Positions 8,749-16,080 are shown, numbered from the stretch's first letter. The stretch: 25,485 nucleotides of DNA from Alphaproteobacteria bacterium UBA7691 (GCA_002482765.1 DLGP01000067.1:1-25485); one strand, 5' to 3'. Notes: generated by a model from the sequence alone, not told the origin. Translations and numbers: made by a program.

Positions 8749-9776
8749 GCGGCCTCCTGCATGTCATCAGCCGGCCAGGCCGGCGCCTCGGTGCGGCGCG
8801 CGGCGCGCAGTTTGGCTGAACGCGCCCGCGGATTGCGCGCCGCCTCGGCATCGCTGGCAGCCAGCGCGCCCTTGTGGATCGGCATGAAGGATGGCTCACG
8901 CAGCACCGTGGCGGCTTCCGGCAGGTGGCGCGACTGGCCCCCGCCCTTGCCGCAGCGGCGATCCAGGAAACGCTTCACCACACGATCTTCCAGCGAGTGG
9001 AACGTCACCACCGCCAGCCGGCCGGATGGCTTGAGCAAACGCTCGGCAGCCACCAGGCCACGCTGCAATTCGCCCAATTCGTCATTCACATGGATGCGCA
9101 GCGCCTGGAAGGTGCGGGTGGCGGGATGATGCCCGGGCTTGCCGCGCACCACGCGAGCGACAATGCCGGCCAGTTGCAGCGTGCGCTCTATCGGCGCTTC
9201 GGCACGGGCCTTGACGATGGCGCGGGCAATGGCGCGCGAGCGATGCTCCTCGCCATGCAGGTAGATGATATCGGCCAGATCAGCTTCTTCGTAGCCATTG
9301 ACCACATCGGCAGCGCTTTCGCCGCTGCCGGTATCCATGCGCATATCCAGCGGGCCATCCTGCTGGAAGGAAAAGCCGCGCGCGGCCTGATCCAGTTGCA
9401 TTGAGGAGACGCCGATATCCAGCGTCACGCCATCCACCTGCGCAATGCCGGCCTCGGCCAGCAAGGCGGTCATATCGCCAAAGCGGCCGCGCAGCAGGGT
9501 GAAGCGGCCCGGATACGCAGCCGTCACCCGTTCGGCATGCAGCAAAACACTGGCGTCGCGATCAATGCCATAAACCCGGCAATCCGCCGCCGCCAGCAAT
9601 GCACCGGAATAGCCCCCGGCACCAAACGTCCCGTCCACAAAAACCTCGCCATCGCGCGGCGCTAGCGCCGCAATCACTTCCGCGCAGAGCACCGGAAGAT
9701 GCGCAGTCTTTGCGGCAGGATCATGGCTGGCACCAGGACCACGGCCAGAACCGGAACCTGGGGCCATGTCGCGCAT
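8745..9776 (-). CDS. rsmH: RsmH (MraW), 16S rRNA C1402 N4-methyltransferase
   Basis: RsmH uses S-adenosylmethionine to methylate the N4 of C1402 in the 16S rRNA decoding centre. The SAM-binding motif FVDGTFGAGGYSGALL lies near residues 46-61. Further family markers are HLPVLCAEVI, LDIGVSSMQLDQAARGFSF, GPLDMRMD and VVTFHSLEDRVVKRF. The frame is open upstream, but the ATG at 9776 overlaps the mraZ TGA by one base (TGATG) and gives a normal 343-residue protein, so I use it. An ATG at 9767 is another option. The roughly 28-residue N-terminal extension before HLPVL is Gly/Ser/Pro-rich and probably disordered. The stop overlaps the ftsL start by four bases. Confidence 0.96.
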   Translation of the reverse strand: MRDMAPGSGSGRGPGASHDPAAKTAHLPVLCAEVIAALAPRDGEVFVDGTFGAGGYSGALLAAADCRVYGIDRDASVLLHAERVTAAYPGRFTLLRGRFGDMTALLAEAGIAQVDGVTLDIGVSSMQLDQAARGFSFQQDGPLDMRMDTGSGESAADVVNGYEEADLADIIYLHGEEHRSRAIARAIVKARAEAPIERTLQLAGIVARVVRGKPGHHPATRTFQALRIHVNDELGELQRGLVAAERLLKPSGRLAVVTFHSLEDRVVKRFLDRRCGKGGGQSRHLPEAATVLREPSFMPIHKGALAASDAEAARNPRARSAKLRAARRTEAPAWPADDMQEAA

Positions 9777-10249
9777 CACGACCGCCCCATCGTTTGCAGT
9801 TGCGCCCTCAGACGCGATTTCGCCGCCGCCTCGCGTTCGGCCCAGGCTTTGGGTTCCCAAATCTGGAAATTGCGGCCACGGCCAACAAACACCGCCTCAC
9901 CCGGTGCCGACAGGCCGGCATGCTCCAGCAAAGCCTGCGACAGCACAATGCGGCCTTCGCCGTCAAACTGCGCCTGGGCCAAGGAGGCCAGCAGGGTGTC
10001 TTCCAGGTCGGCGCGCTCAGGCGAGAATTCCGGCAGCGCGTTGATGCGGCTGTTCACGCCATCAAGATAGGTATTGCCGCCGGCCACCAGGACGCGCGCC
10101 TCATAAGTGGCATCGGCCACCCAGTCCGGCCCCAGCAGCACACCACCTTCCGGGCCCTGCTTGGTCAGCACGGCACGAAACGGCGCCGGGACGGAAATAC
10201 GTCCCTTGGCGTCGATCCGGTTCCGAAAAGTGGAGAGAAAGCTATCCAC
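9776..10249 (-). CDS. mraZ: MraZ, dcw operon transcriptional regulator, GTG start
   Basis: MraZ is an AbrB-like, ring-forming DNA-binding protein. In E. coli it represses its own dcw operon by binding repeated TGGG boxes near its promoter. The 157-residue product has the two expected half-domains: RIDAKGRISVPAPFR near residues 11-25 and DGEGRIVLSQALLEHAGL near 95-112. Both carry the conserved GRI core. The start is a GTG with a G-rich stretch (GGGGG) about five bases upstream, and no ATG exists near the expected N-terminus. It is the first gene of the operon, with a periodic TGGG array 59-123 bases upstream that is its likely target. The stop is coupled to rsmH. Confidence 0.96.
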   Translation of the reverse strand: MDSFLSTFRNRIDAKGRISVPAPFRAVLTKQGPEGGVLLGPDWVADATYEARVLVAGGNTYLDGVNSRINALPEFSPERADLEDTLLASLAQAQFDGEGRIVLSQALLEHAGLSAPGEAVFVGRGRNFQIWEPKAWAEREAAAKSRLRAQLQTMGRS

Positions 10250-10307
10250 AACGCCCCCAAAAGCGGCCCTGTTGCCGCCCCAAAAACACCGAGGCAGCCG
10301 GCATGTT

Positions 10308-10372
10308 TGGGATGATATGGGATACCATGGGCTTAGATGGGCGTCAATGGAGAATGGTTGGGCCTATATGGC
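10308..10372. repeat. MraZ-box array: TGGG repeats at 10-bp spacing
   Basis: On the plus strand TGGG occurs at 10308, 10318, 10328 and 10338, followed by TGGA at 10348, all exactly 10 bases apart. TGGG at 10359 and TGGC at 10369 continue the series with a one-base shift. The spacers differ in sequence, so only the tetrad and its period are conserved. The E. coli MraZ operator is described as TGGGN direct repeats with 5-base spacers, the same 10-bp period but with about three copies. The boxes lie on the strand opposite to mraZ. The proximity to mraZ makes an MraZ operator by far the best explanation. Confidence 0.8.
10319..10347 (-). promoter_or_regulatory. Candidate sigma-70 promoter of the dcw operon
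   Basis: On the minus strand TTGACG (10342-10347) and TATCCC (10319-10324) are separated by 17 bases. The -35 matches five of six consensus positions and the -10 only three. The predicted start near 10312 gives a leader of about 63 bases to the mraZ GTG. The promoter lies inside the TGGG array, which fits repression by occlusion. This is read by eye. Confidence 0.45.
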
Positions 10373-10448
10373 GATTCGGCCTAAGGATTTCCACAACTTG
10401 TCGCCGAATGCTCACCTTTTAGGTTTCTTCATTTGTTCACGTTCTTTC

Positions 10449-10468
10449 GGTGGATAACCGGTGGATAA
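10449..10468 (-). promoter_or_regulatory. Tandem DnaA-box-like sites
   Basis: On the minus strand TTATCCACC occurs twice, at 10460-10468 and 10449-10457, 11 bases apart in direct orientation. Each differs from the DnaA consensus TTATCCACA only at the last base. A third relative, CTATCCACA on the plus strand at 10242-10250, overlaps the mraZ GTG start. The sites are in the intergenic region between mraZ and a divergent gene. DnaA binding is inferred from sequence alone. Confidence 0.4.
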
Positions 10469-10522
10469 ATCGGCTGCACGACCGGCTTGCCGGGCCTATC
10501 CGTTAACGGTTAAACCTGTAGC

Positions 10523-11119
10523 ATGGTTCGATCGCATAAGATTCACCCGCTCTGGTCCCGTTTGGCCGCCAGCCTGCTGATCGCCCTGCTGCTGCTCGGC
10601 CCGGCGCGGCCGGCGCTGGCGCAACTGGGCATGAACGAGTTTCTGCCGCGCCAAGCACCGGTGCTGAAACGGTTTTCCGTGGTGGCGATCACCGCCAACA
10701 ACCAATGCCTGACCGTGCAGCCCGGCGCTGGCAATGATGTGACCCGGCTGCGCCCGGATGTGCTGCTCAGCTCTTGCGAATTCAGCATCGACAATCAGAC
10801 CCAGGGCTATTTCATCAGCCGCACCATCCGCGAGCGTAATCAGATCTTCTTTGCCGCCAATCCGGCCTATTGCCTGGCCATGGACCCGCGCAACCAGCGC
10901 TTGGTGGCGGTGGCTTGCGGCGTGAATGCGGAGATGTTTGCAGCCAATCCGCAATTTTTTGACCTGCGACGCGGCGGCCTGTCACTGGATACCGAAAGCG
11001 GCGAGCGCTGGTGCCTGGATACCCGCGCCCGCGAAGGCTTTTCGCAGCTTTTTGAGCCTTATTTCATCCCCTGCCCGGGGCAGATCGGCGAGGCGTTCAT
11101 GCTGCGCGTCAATCGCTGA
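10523..11119 (+). CDS. Secreted protein of unknown function with three CL...C repeats, possible ricin-B-like beta-trefoil
   Basis: I do not recognise a named family. The 198-residue product has a clear Sec signal peptide: basic n-region, hydrophobic core at about 14-26 and a probable cut after ALA (residues 31-33). The mature part has exactly six cysteines in three pairs: C62/C85, C117/C132 and C164/C184. Each first Cys is followed by Leu (QCLTV, YCLAM, WCLDT). A CL...C pair repeated three times every 47-55 residues resembles ricin-type beta-trefoil lectins, whose subdomains each hold such a disulfide. The Q-x-W hallmark is not obvious, so the fold is only inferred. The gene is divergent from mraZ and has no strong Shine-Dalgarno. 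Its last 11 bases overlap the convergent PepSY gene. Confidence 0.7.
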   Translation: MVRSHKIHPLWSRLAASLLIALLLLGPARPALAQLGMNEFLPRQAPVLKRFSVVAITANNQCLTVQPGAGNDVTRLRPDVLLSSCEFSIDNQTQGYFISRTIRERNQIFFAANPAYCLAMDPRNQRLVAVACGVNAEMFAANPQFFDLRRGGLSLDTESGERWCLDTRAREGFSQLFEPYFIPCPGQIGEAFMLRVNR

Positions 11120-12548
11120 GTTTGCGTTGCAGGCGACGCCAGCCGATCACCACGCCACTGGCGGAAGCCACCAGGCCGATCAGCGAAAAGCCCCACAGCA
11201 CAATCTCCCATGTCGGCGGATAATGCCGCAGGAAGGCAAAATCGAAGCTGTGCAGCGCGTTGAACCACCAGCGATAGCCGCGCCGCGTGGCATCCATGCT
11301 GCCCAGGATGTCGCCATTGCGCGGATCGATATGGAACCAGGTGGCCGCCGGATCGTCGAAGCCGATGCGCAGCACCGGCAATACGCGCCGCTGATGATGC
11401 GAATACCAATAGGCATCCTCGGCTTGCAGCATTTCTTGCAGCACCGGCCGCGCCATCGGCAGCAATGTGCGGGCAGCGCGCAGCACATGCTCCGCTGCCG
11501 GCACCGGGCTAACCGCCAGCAGGCCCTGTGGCCCGAGATATTGCAGCACAGGCCGGCCGCCGAGCCAGCCGAAGCGCGCCTCATGGGCGCCGGCATGGGT
11601 GGCCAGCGGCAGCGGAAAATCCAGGCCCGGCGCGGCGGCATAACGCTGCAAAGCCTCTGGCGGCAGATTCCTTGAACTGAACCAGGCATTTGGATTCATC
11701 GAAATCCAACCGCTGACGATCCAGGCCAGCAGCGTGACACTGCCAACCAGCCCGGCCCAATGATGCCACAGCATCCAGCCACGATAAGGCGACAGGCGGC
11801 CCCGGGCATAGCGGCGGTGCAGCCGGATACGCTGGATGCCGATCCAGATGCCGCTGACCGCCACCACGATGCTGCTGCCGGAAAGCCACAACACCACATC
11901 GCGCCAGAGCGGCGCATCGGCCCGCAGCGGGGTGAAATAGAGCCAATGCGGAATCGAGCCGAGCCAGTTCCAGAACCGCTCGCGCCGCGTGGTATCCAGC
12001 ACAATCTCGCCGCTGATGGCGGAAACATATAATGCGGTATCTGCGGCATCGTTCAGCGCCAGCACATGCAGCGGCCGCTGCGGGTTGAACCGCGCCGTGA
12101 CACTCCACTGGTCGCGCTCAACCGTTTCAACAAACCGGGCCGCCGGAAAACGCACCTGCATCGCCGCCTCGGCCTCGGCAGCGTTGAAGCTTGTTATCAC
12201 CCGGCCATCACGCGCCGACAAAGCCAGCGCCGCGCCGCTATAGGGCTGGATGCGATAGACCGGCTCGGCGCCGAGCATTTCCAGCCGCAGGCTACGCGGC
12301 CAATCCTGTTGCCCGGCCAGGCGCAAGGCGGCATCCGGCGCCAGTTGCACCGCCGGCCAATCAACAGCAGGCAGAAAGCCGCGCCGCTCAGCGTCGCTCA
12401 AGCCCGGAAAGGCGACATACATCATCACCACGCCGGAAATGAACCAGATCGCAAATAACAGGCAGGTGGCGATGCCGATCCAGCGATGGATCAGGTAAAG
12501 CCAGCGTTGCAGCCAGCGCGACCCGGAACGAAGCAAGCGGCGCGGCAT
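11109..12548 (-). CDS. PepSY-associated transmembrane protein, partner of the TonB-dependent receptor
   Basis: The 479-residue product has the layout of PepSY/PiuB-type inner-membrane proteins. TM1 begins with HRWIGIATCLLFAIWFISG (about 21-39), a large periplasmic part follows, then two central helices around WHHWAGLVGSVTLLAWIVSG, and a last helix near the C-terminus. Conserved-looking His residues in HRW, WHHW and ALHSF resemble heme-ligand His of siderophore-reductase relatives such as FoxB, but heme binding is inferred. The segment WFHIDPRNGDILG is a PepSY-type motif. The ATG at 12548 lies two bases after the receptor stop, so the pair is cotranscribed. Receptor-PepSY pairs usually serve metal-chelate or siderophore uptake. 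The frame is open further upstream, but that would lie inside the receptor gene. Confidence 0.85.
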   Translation of the reverse strand: MPRRLLRSGSRWLQRWLYLIHRWIGIATCLLFAIWFISGVVMMYVAFPGLSDAERRGFLPAVDWPAVQLAPDAALRLAGQQDWPRSLRLEMLGAEPVYRIQPYSGAALALSARDGRVITSFNAAEAEAAMQVRFPAARFVETVERDQWSVTARFNPQRPLHVLALNDAADTALYVSAISGEIVLDTTRRERFWNWLGSIPHWLYFTPLRADAPLWRDVVLWLSGSSIVVAVSGIWIGIQRIRLHRRYARGRLSPYRGWMLWHHWAGLVGSVTLLAWIVSGWISMNPNAWFSSRNLPPEALQRYAAAPGLDFPLPLATHAGAHEARFGWLGGRPVLQYLGPQGLLAVSPVPAAEHVLRAARTLLPMARPVLQEMLQAEDAYWYSHHQRRVLPVLRIGFDDPAATWFHIDPRNGDILGSMDATRRGYRWWFNALHSFDFAFLRHYPPTWEIVLWGFSLIGLVASASGVVIGWRRLQRKLSD

Positions 12549-12550
12549 GG

Positions 12551-14671
12551 TCAGAACTTGATGCTGGTGGTGAGATAGGCCGTGCGCGGCGCCCCCAGCA
12601 CCCACTTATCCGCCGACAGGCTCTGACCATACACCTTGTCAAACAGGTTCATCACCCGCAAGGACACGGTGGCCTTTTCCACCGGCGACCAGGATAGGCC
12701 AAGGTCAGCCAGGAAATAGCCGCCCTGCCCTGCCGTGTTGGCATCATTGCTGTAGGTATCGCCAACATAGCGCACCGCGCCCAAGGCTTTCCATTCCGGC
12801 GCAAACCGCCAGGTAGCCCACAGATTTGCCACCTGTTCCGGCGTATTGGTTGGCCGCTTGCCGGCATAGGACACGCCGCCAGCCTGGGTGTAATCGTCGT
12901 ATTGCGCTTCCAGCAACGCGGCATTGGCCTCCAGCCGCAGGCTTTCGCTCAGGTCATAAGCCGCACTCACTTCAACACCGCGCGACGATTGCTGGCCGAT
13001 CTGCTCCACCACGGTAGGCGTGGTCGGGTTGCGGGTCTGGAGCTTGTTCTTGGTGATATGATAAGCCGCCAAAGTCCATTCGCCGCGCCCGCCGAACACA
13101 TCCTGCTTCACGCCGATTTCAAACTGCTCGGCGGTGGAAAGCTCAAGCTGGGTGTTGGCCGCAGATTGCCCAAGCAGCGAACTGCCAACCGGCGAAACCG
13201 CCGTGGCATACTGGCCGTAAAACGCCGTGTCACGATTGAGATTATACACTGCGCCGGCACGCCAGCTGAAAGCGTTGAAGGTTTTTGAGACGCTGCTATT
13301 CGCCACCAGATCATCGCGGCTGAAATCAATGCGATCAAAACGCAGGCCGCCAGCCAGCGACCAGCTATCATTCAGCACCAGACGATCTTCCACAAACAGT
13401 GAATATTGCTGCACCGTGGAAGTATGCCGGGGCAAGGTGCCGGCCTGATTGATGAACTGGCCGGCATCGGGATTATTGGCATCCACCGTGGACGTGCCGC
13501 CATAGGGCGTGTTGTTGATATGGGTGAAATCCACCCGATTGACATCGAAGCCGACCACACTCTGGTTTTTCATCCCGGCAATCTGGCTGTCGATGGTGAG
13601 GTCGGTGCGATTCCCGATCTGCTCCTGGTCATGGTAGATTTCGATATAGTCGGTGCGGGTCACCTGATTGGTGGCCGGATTGAGCAAGTAACTTTCCACA
13701 TCGCGCCAATGCCGGTTGCTGGTGAAGGTGTAGGCATTGTTGCGCAGGTGCAGATTGGCTGCGAGCTGCCAATCCATCTTGAACTGGGTCCAATTGTCGA
13801 GATAGTCGATATCGCTGTCCGAGACATTGTAGTTCTTCTCGCGCAAAGATTTATCAAGCCGTTTGTCGCGCAGTGGCGTACCCCAGTATTTCTGCGGATT
13901 CTGATGCCCGGTATCATGCGACAGCGTGAAATTCAGCGTGTCGCTGGCATCCAGCCGCAAAGCCCCGGTAAAGGCCTCGCTGCCATTCTCGCCCATATCA
14001 ACATAGCCGGCGGATTTGCGCGCATTGGCACCGAGATAATACGACAGCCTGCCGCCCAGCGGCCCGGCGCTGCTGGCCGCTGCCCGCCGTGTCAGGTCGC
14101 TGCCGAGTTCCAGCAGCATTTCATGTTCGGTTTCCAGCGGATTGGGCTTTTTCGACACCACATTGACCACGCCGCCAATGGCGCCTTCGCCATACAATAC
14201 CGAAGCCGGGCCACGCAGGATTTCCACCCGATCAACCGACCAGGTATCAAACGGAAACGACACCGTGCCGGAAGCAACATAGAGCCGGGTGCCATCATAA
14301 AGCTGCATCACCGAACCATGGCCGCTGAAGCCGCGCGCCACCAGGCTGCTGCCGCCATTGCCGGCTGCGGCATTGGAGGTGAAGCCGGTGGCCCGTTGCG
14401 CCACGTCATTCACGCTGGCATAGCCCCGTTCACGCAAGGTGGCGGCCGAAATCGTTTCCACCGCCGCTGCGGTTTCCTTTGGTGTCAGATCAAGCCGGCT
14501 GCCGGTACTGGCCGGCAGGTTGAGATGCAGCCCGCTTTCCTCGGCTTCCAGGCTGCCGCCGACCGAAAGTGTGGGCAATTGGATCGGTGCAGCCTGCTGC
14601 GCTTCGGCGGGCGACAGGCTGGCAAACAGGGCAACGCTGCCCAGCAGCGTGGCAAAAAGTGGTTTTGACAT
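12551..14671 (-). CDS. TonB-dependent outer-membrane receptor (metal chelate, siderophore or cobalamin uptake)
   Basis: The 706-residue product has a signal peptide (MSKPLFATLLGSVALFASL, cut near AEA), a plug domain and a 22-stranded beta-barrel. The plug carries VEILRGPASVLYGEGAIGG and VVNVVSKKPNP, standard receptor motifs. The protein ends in SIKF, with the aromatic last residue needed for barrel assembly. The plug style resembles siderophore receptors. Its loops are not notably His-rich, so it is not an obvious ZnuD-type zinc receptor. The start at 14671 gives a proper signal peptide; an upstream in-frame ATG at 14710 would spoil it. Control is unusual: a cobalamin riboswitch lies about 320 bases upstream and a 24-bp palindrome sits over a closer promoter. 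The substrate therefore remains open: cobalamin, a siderophore or a zinc chelate. Confidence 0.93.
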   Translation of the reverse strand: MSKPLFATLLGSVALFASLSPAEAQQAAPIQLPTLSVGGSLEAEESGLHLNLPASTGSRLDLTPKETAAAVETISAATLRERGYASVNDVAQRATGFTSNAAAGNGGSSLVARGFSGHGSVMQLYDGTRLYVASGTVSFPFDTWSVDRVEILRGPASVLYGEGAIGGVVNVVSKKPNPLETEHEMLLELGSDLTRRAAASSAGPLGGRLSYYLGANARKSAGYVDMGENGSEAFTGALRLDASDTLNFTLSHDTGHQNPQKYWGTPLRDKRLDKSLREKNYNVSDSDIDYLDNWTQFKMDWQLAANLHLRNNAYTFTSNRHWRDVESYLLNPATNQVTRTDYIEIYHDQEQIGNRTDLTIDSQIAGMKNQSVVGFDVNRVDFTHINNTPYGGTSTVDANNPDAGQFINQAGTLPRHTSTVQQYSLFVEDRLVLNDSWSLAGGLRFDRIDFSRDDLVANSSVSKTFNAFSWRAGAVYNLNRDTAFYGQYATAVSPVGSSLLGQSAANTQLELSTAEQFEIGVKQDVFGGRGEWTLAAYHITKNKLQTRNPTTPTVVEQIGQQSSRGVEVSAAYDLSESLRLEANAALLEAQYDDYTQAGGVSYAGKRPTNTPEQVANLWATWRFAPEWKALGAVRYVGDTYSNDANTAGQGGYFLADLGLSWSPVEKATVSLRVMNLFDKVYGQSLSADKWVLGAPRTAYLTTSIKF

Positions 14672-14731
14672 GGTGAATATCCCCAAACAGGCAGCAAATG
14701 GCCCAGCCACGCTGCCAATGTAACGACGATT

Positions 14732-14755
14732 TATGTTATGTTATAACATAACATA
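14732..14755. promoter_or_regulatory. Perfect 24-bp palindrome, Zur-box-like operator of the receptor gene
   Basis: The half-site TATGTTATGTTA is followed directly by its exact reverse complement. The centre is ATGTTATAACAT, which matches the core of the Zur (zinc uptake regulator) box I recall for some alphaproteobacteria. It covers the spacer and -10 of a minus-strand promoter: TTGTCA at 14757-14762, 18 bases, then TAACAT at 14733-14738 (CATAAC with a 16-base spacer is another reading). The start would fall about 60 bases before the receptor ATG. The operator role is well supported by symmetry and position; the Zur assignment is inferred. Confidence 0.65.
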
Positions 14756-14864
14756 TTGACAATAGAACTCTCCGGCTTATGGCCTGGATAAGCGCCAATG
14801 AATCGGAAGCGGTTTGGGGGTAAACCTGACGGCCGGCTGCGATACCGGTGAAAAAGCGATTGGG

Positions 14865-14887
14865 AAAAACATGGGCAAGGCCCCTTG
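14865..14887 (-). terminator. Weak candidate intrinsic terminator in the receptor leader
   Basis: On the minus strand CAAG-GGGC-CTTG forms a short stem-loop, followed after CCCATG by five T residues (14865-14869). It lies about 100 bases downstream of the riboswitch core, where an expression platform could sit. The 4-bp stem is weak and the T-run is not adjacent, so this is tentative. Confidence 0.2.
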
Positions 14888-14989
14888 GCAACGTGTGGCA
14901 CGTCACCGCGCAAACGGCGCCCTGCCGGCCAATCTGCCGGTCAAGACCACCCACCGGAACACCCTGCCCGATGCTTGCGCGTGTGACCA

Positions 14990-15163
14990 CGGCTGACGGC
15001 AGGTCTCCTGGCTCACGGGTCGCCATTTTTCGCCGCCTTCCCAGCGCCTGAGCACCAGTGGCATGGTTGACGAAAAACTCTCCGCTTACAGTTGCAGGGG
15101 CAGCTACGGCTTAGGGTTGCCCCGCACCGTATTCCCAGTTAGGCCCGATTGGGCACCGTCGGG
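14990..15163 (-). ncRNA. Cobalamin (adenosylcobalamin) riboswitch
   Basis: Read on the minus strand, the conserved cobalamin aptamer blocks appear in order: GGTGCCCAATCGGGC, CTGGGAATACGGTG, the B12 box GCTGCCCCTGCAACTGTAAG, CCACTG, GGGAAGGCGG, and GTGAGCCAGGAGACCTGCCG. All core elements look intact. The RNA starts under a promoter with a perfect TTGACA and points towards the TonB-dependent receptor, about 320 bases away. No other gene lies between, so the receptor/PepSY pair is the only visible target. Cobalamin binding would be expected to shut off expression. Confidence 0.95.
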
Positions 15164-15169
15164 ATACAG

Positions 15170-15197
15170 CCTATAGACGCAGAGGCGCACCTGTCAA
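15170..15197 (-). promoter_or_regulatory. Promoter of the cobalamin riboswitch transcript
   Basis: On the minus strand TTGACA (15192-15197, perfect) and TATAGG (15170-15175) are 16 bases apart. The predicted start near 15163 falls just before the first aptamer helix. The promoter sits in the 60-base gap after the methyltransferase stop, so the riboswitch transcript begins independently of that gene. Confidence 0.7.
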
Positions 15198-15234
15198 TCA
15201 TTCGCAAGAGACCGGCTAACCAAGCAAACAATTA

Positions 15235-16044
15235 TCAGTGCCGGATATAAGTGAAATTATAGAATTCTGCGTTGATCAAACTGTAGCCGGCAGCAATCAA
15301 GGCGGCGTGGGCTGCCGCCACCCGCCGGCTGGCATGCGGTCCCGGTTTGGCCAGTTCATCATACTCCACCAGAACCTGCCGCGGTCTGATTCCCTTGGCC
15401 AGCATATCGAGAATCACTTCCACCTCGGCCCCTTCAATATCCAGCTTCAGCAGGCTGATATCATTGAGGCCAAAAGCAGACATCAGTTGATCCATCGTAG
15501 TTGCCTCAACCACTATATGCGGTGTTTCGGTGCTGTAGTCGTTCTGAAAATTGACTGCTGAATATGACACATTCTGCGGATTGGCCGGTGCAAAAAAGCG
15601 CAACTCGCCGGCCACATTCCAGATCGCCTTATCACATAGAAGTAATTGGCCGGCTGTTATGCGGCTCAAATCGTAGGCTTCAACCGGTTGCAGCCCGGAA
15701 GAAGTATAGGCTTGCGTCTTGGGGCTGCCCAAACGCGCGGTAATGAGCTGGAAATGCCGAATCGCACGTGGCGTCGGATCAACGGCAATGACCTTGGCGC
15801 CATAGCGCGCAGCATATTCAACATCAAAGGATGCATCTTCACCCAGGCCGCAACTGACCACCACCAAGCAATCGCGTATCGGCGTTTCAGCAAAAACCCA
15901 GCCGCCATATACTGTGCCAAGCCGCCGCAGTGTGTAGTCATGCCGAGCCAGCGGTAAGGCAGGCATGTGTCCGATCAATTGCAGAAACATCCAACGTAGC
16001 CGCCAATAAAGCGGCCGAATGGCATTTTTCAGCGTATGTATCAT
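15235..16044 (-). CDS. FkbM-family SAM-dependent methyltransferase
   Basis: FkbM-type enzymes O-methylate sugars, polyketides or other small molecules; the substrate here cannot be told. The 269-residue product has a Rossmann-like start (CLVVVSCGLGEDASFDVEYA) with AKVIAVDPTPRA as the acidic SAM-ribose strand. Near the C-terminal half it carries SLLKLDIEGAEVEVI, the FkbM signature, then VLVEYDE. The N-terminal 40 residues include a hydrophobic stretch (YWRLRWMFLQLIG) that may associate with the membrane. I chose the ATG at 16044 because GGAT lies about eight bases before it and a good promoter places the transcript start near 16074. An ATG at 16071 would be almost leaderless. It is alone between rnpB and the riboswitch, with no sugar-pathway genes nearby. 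Confidence 0.85.
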   Translation of the reverse strand: MIHTLKNAIRPLYWRLRWMFLQLIGHMPALPLARHDYTLRRLGTVYGGWVFAETPIRDCLVVVSCGLGEDASFDVEYAARYGAKVIAVDPTPRAIRHFQLITARLGSPKTQAYTSSGLQPVEAYDLSRITAGQLLLCDKAIWNVAGELRFFAPANPQNVSYSAVNFQNDYSTETPHIVVEATTMDQLMSAFGLNDISLLKLDIEGAEVEVILDMLAKGIRPRQVLVEYDELAKPGPHASRRVAAAHAALIAAGYSLINAEFYNFTYIRH

Positions 16045-16080
16045 CTGCACCAATCCAGGCTCATCCCGCAATTGGGTTGT

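Noticed and set aside
10308..10372. CRISPR-like short repeat array
   Set aside because: The repeat unit is only four conserved bases with a 10-bp period and no cas genes are near. An MraZ operator explains it.
10500..10515. Possible CtrA site (TTAACGGTTAA) upstream of the secreted-protein gene
   Set aside because: A full CtrA site has seven bases between the TTAA halves; here there are three. The palindrome CCGTTAACGG is also short enough to occur by chance.
14736..15026. 96-codon open frame between the riboswitch and the receptor
   Set aside because: It begins inside the conserved riboswitch core, has no ribosome site and resembles no family. The stretch is better explained as leader RNA.
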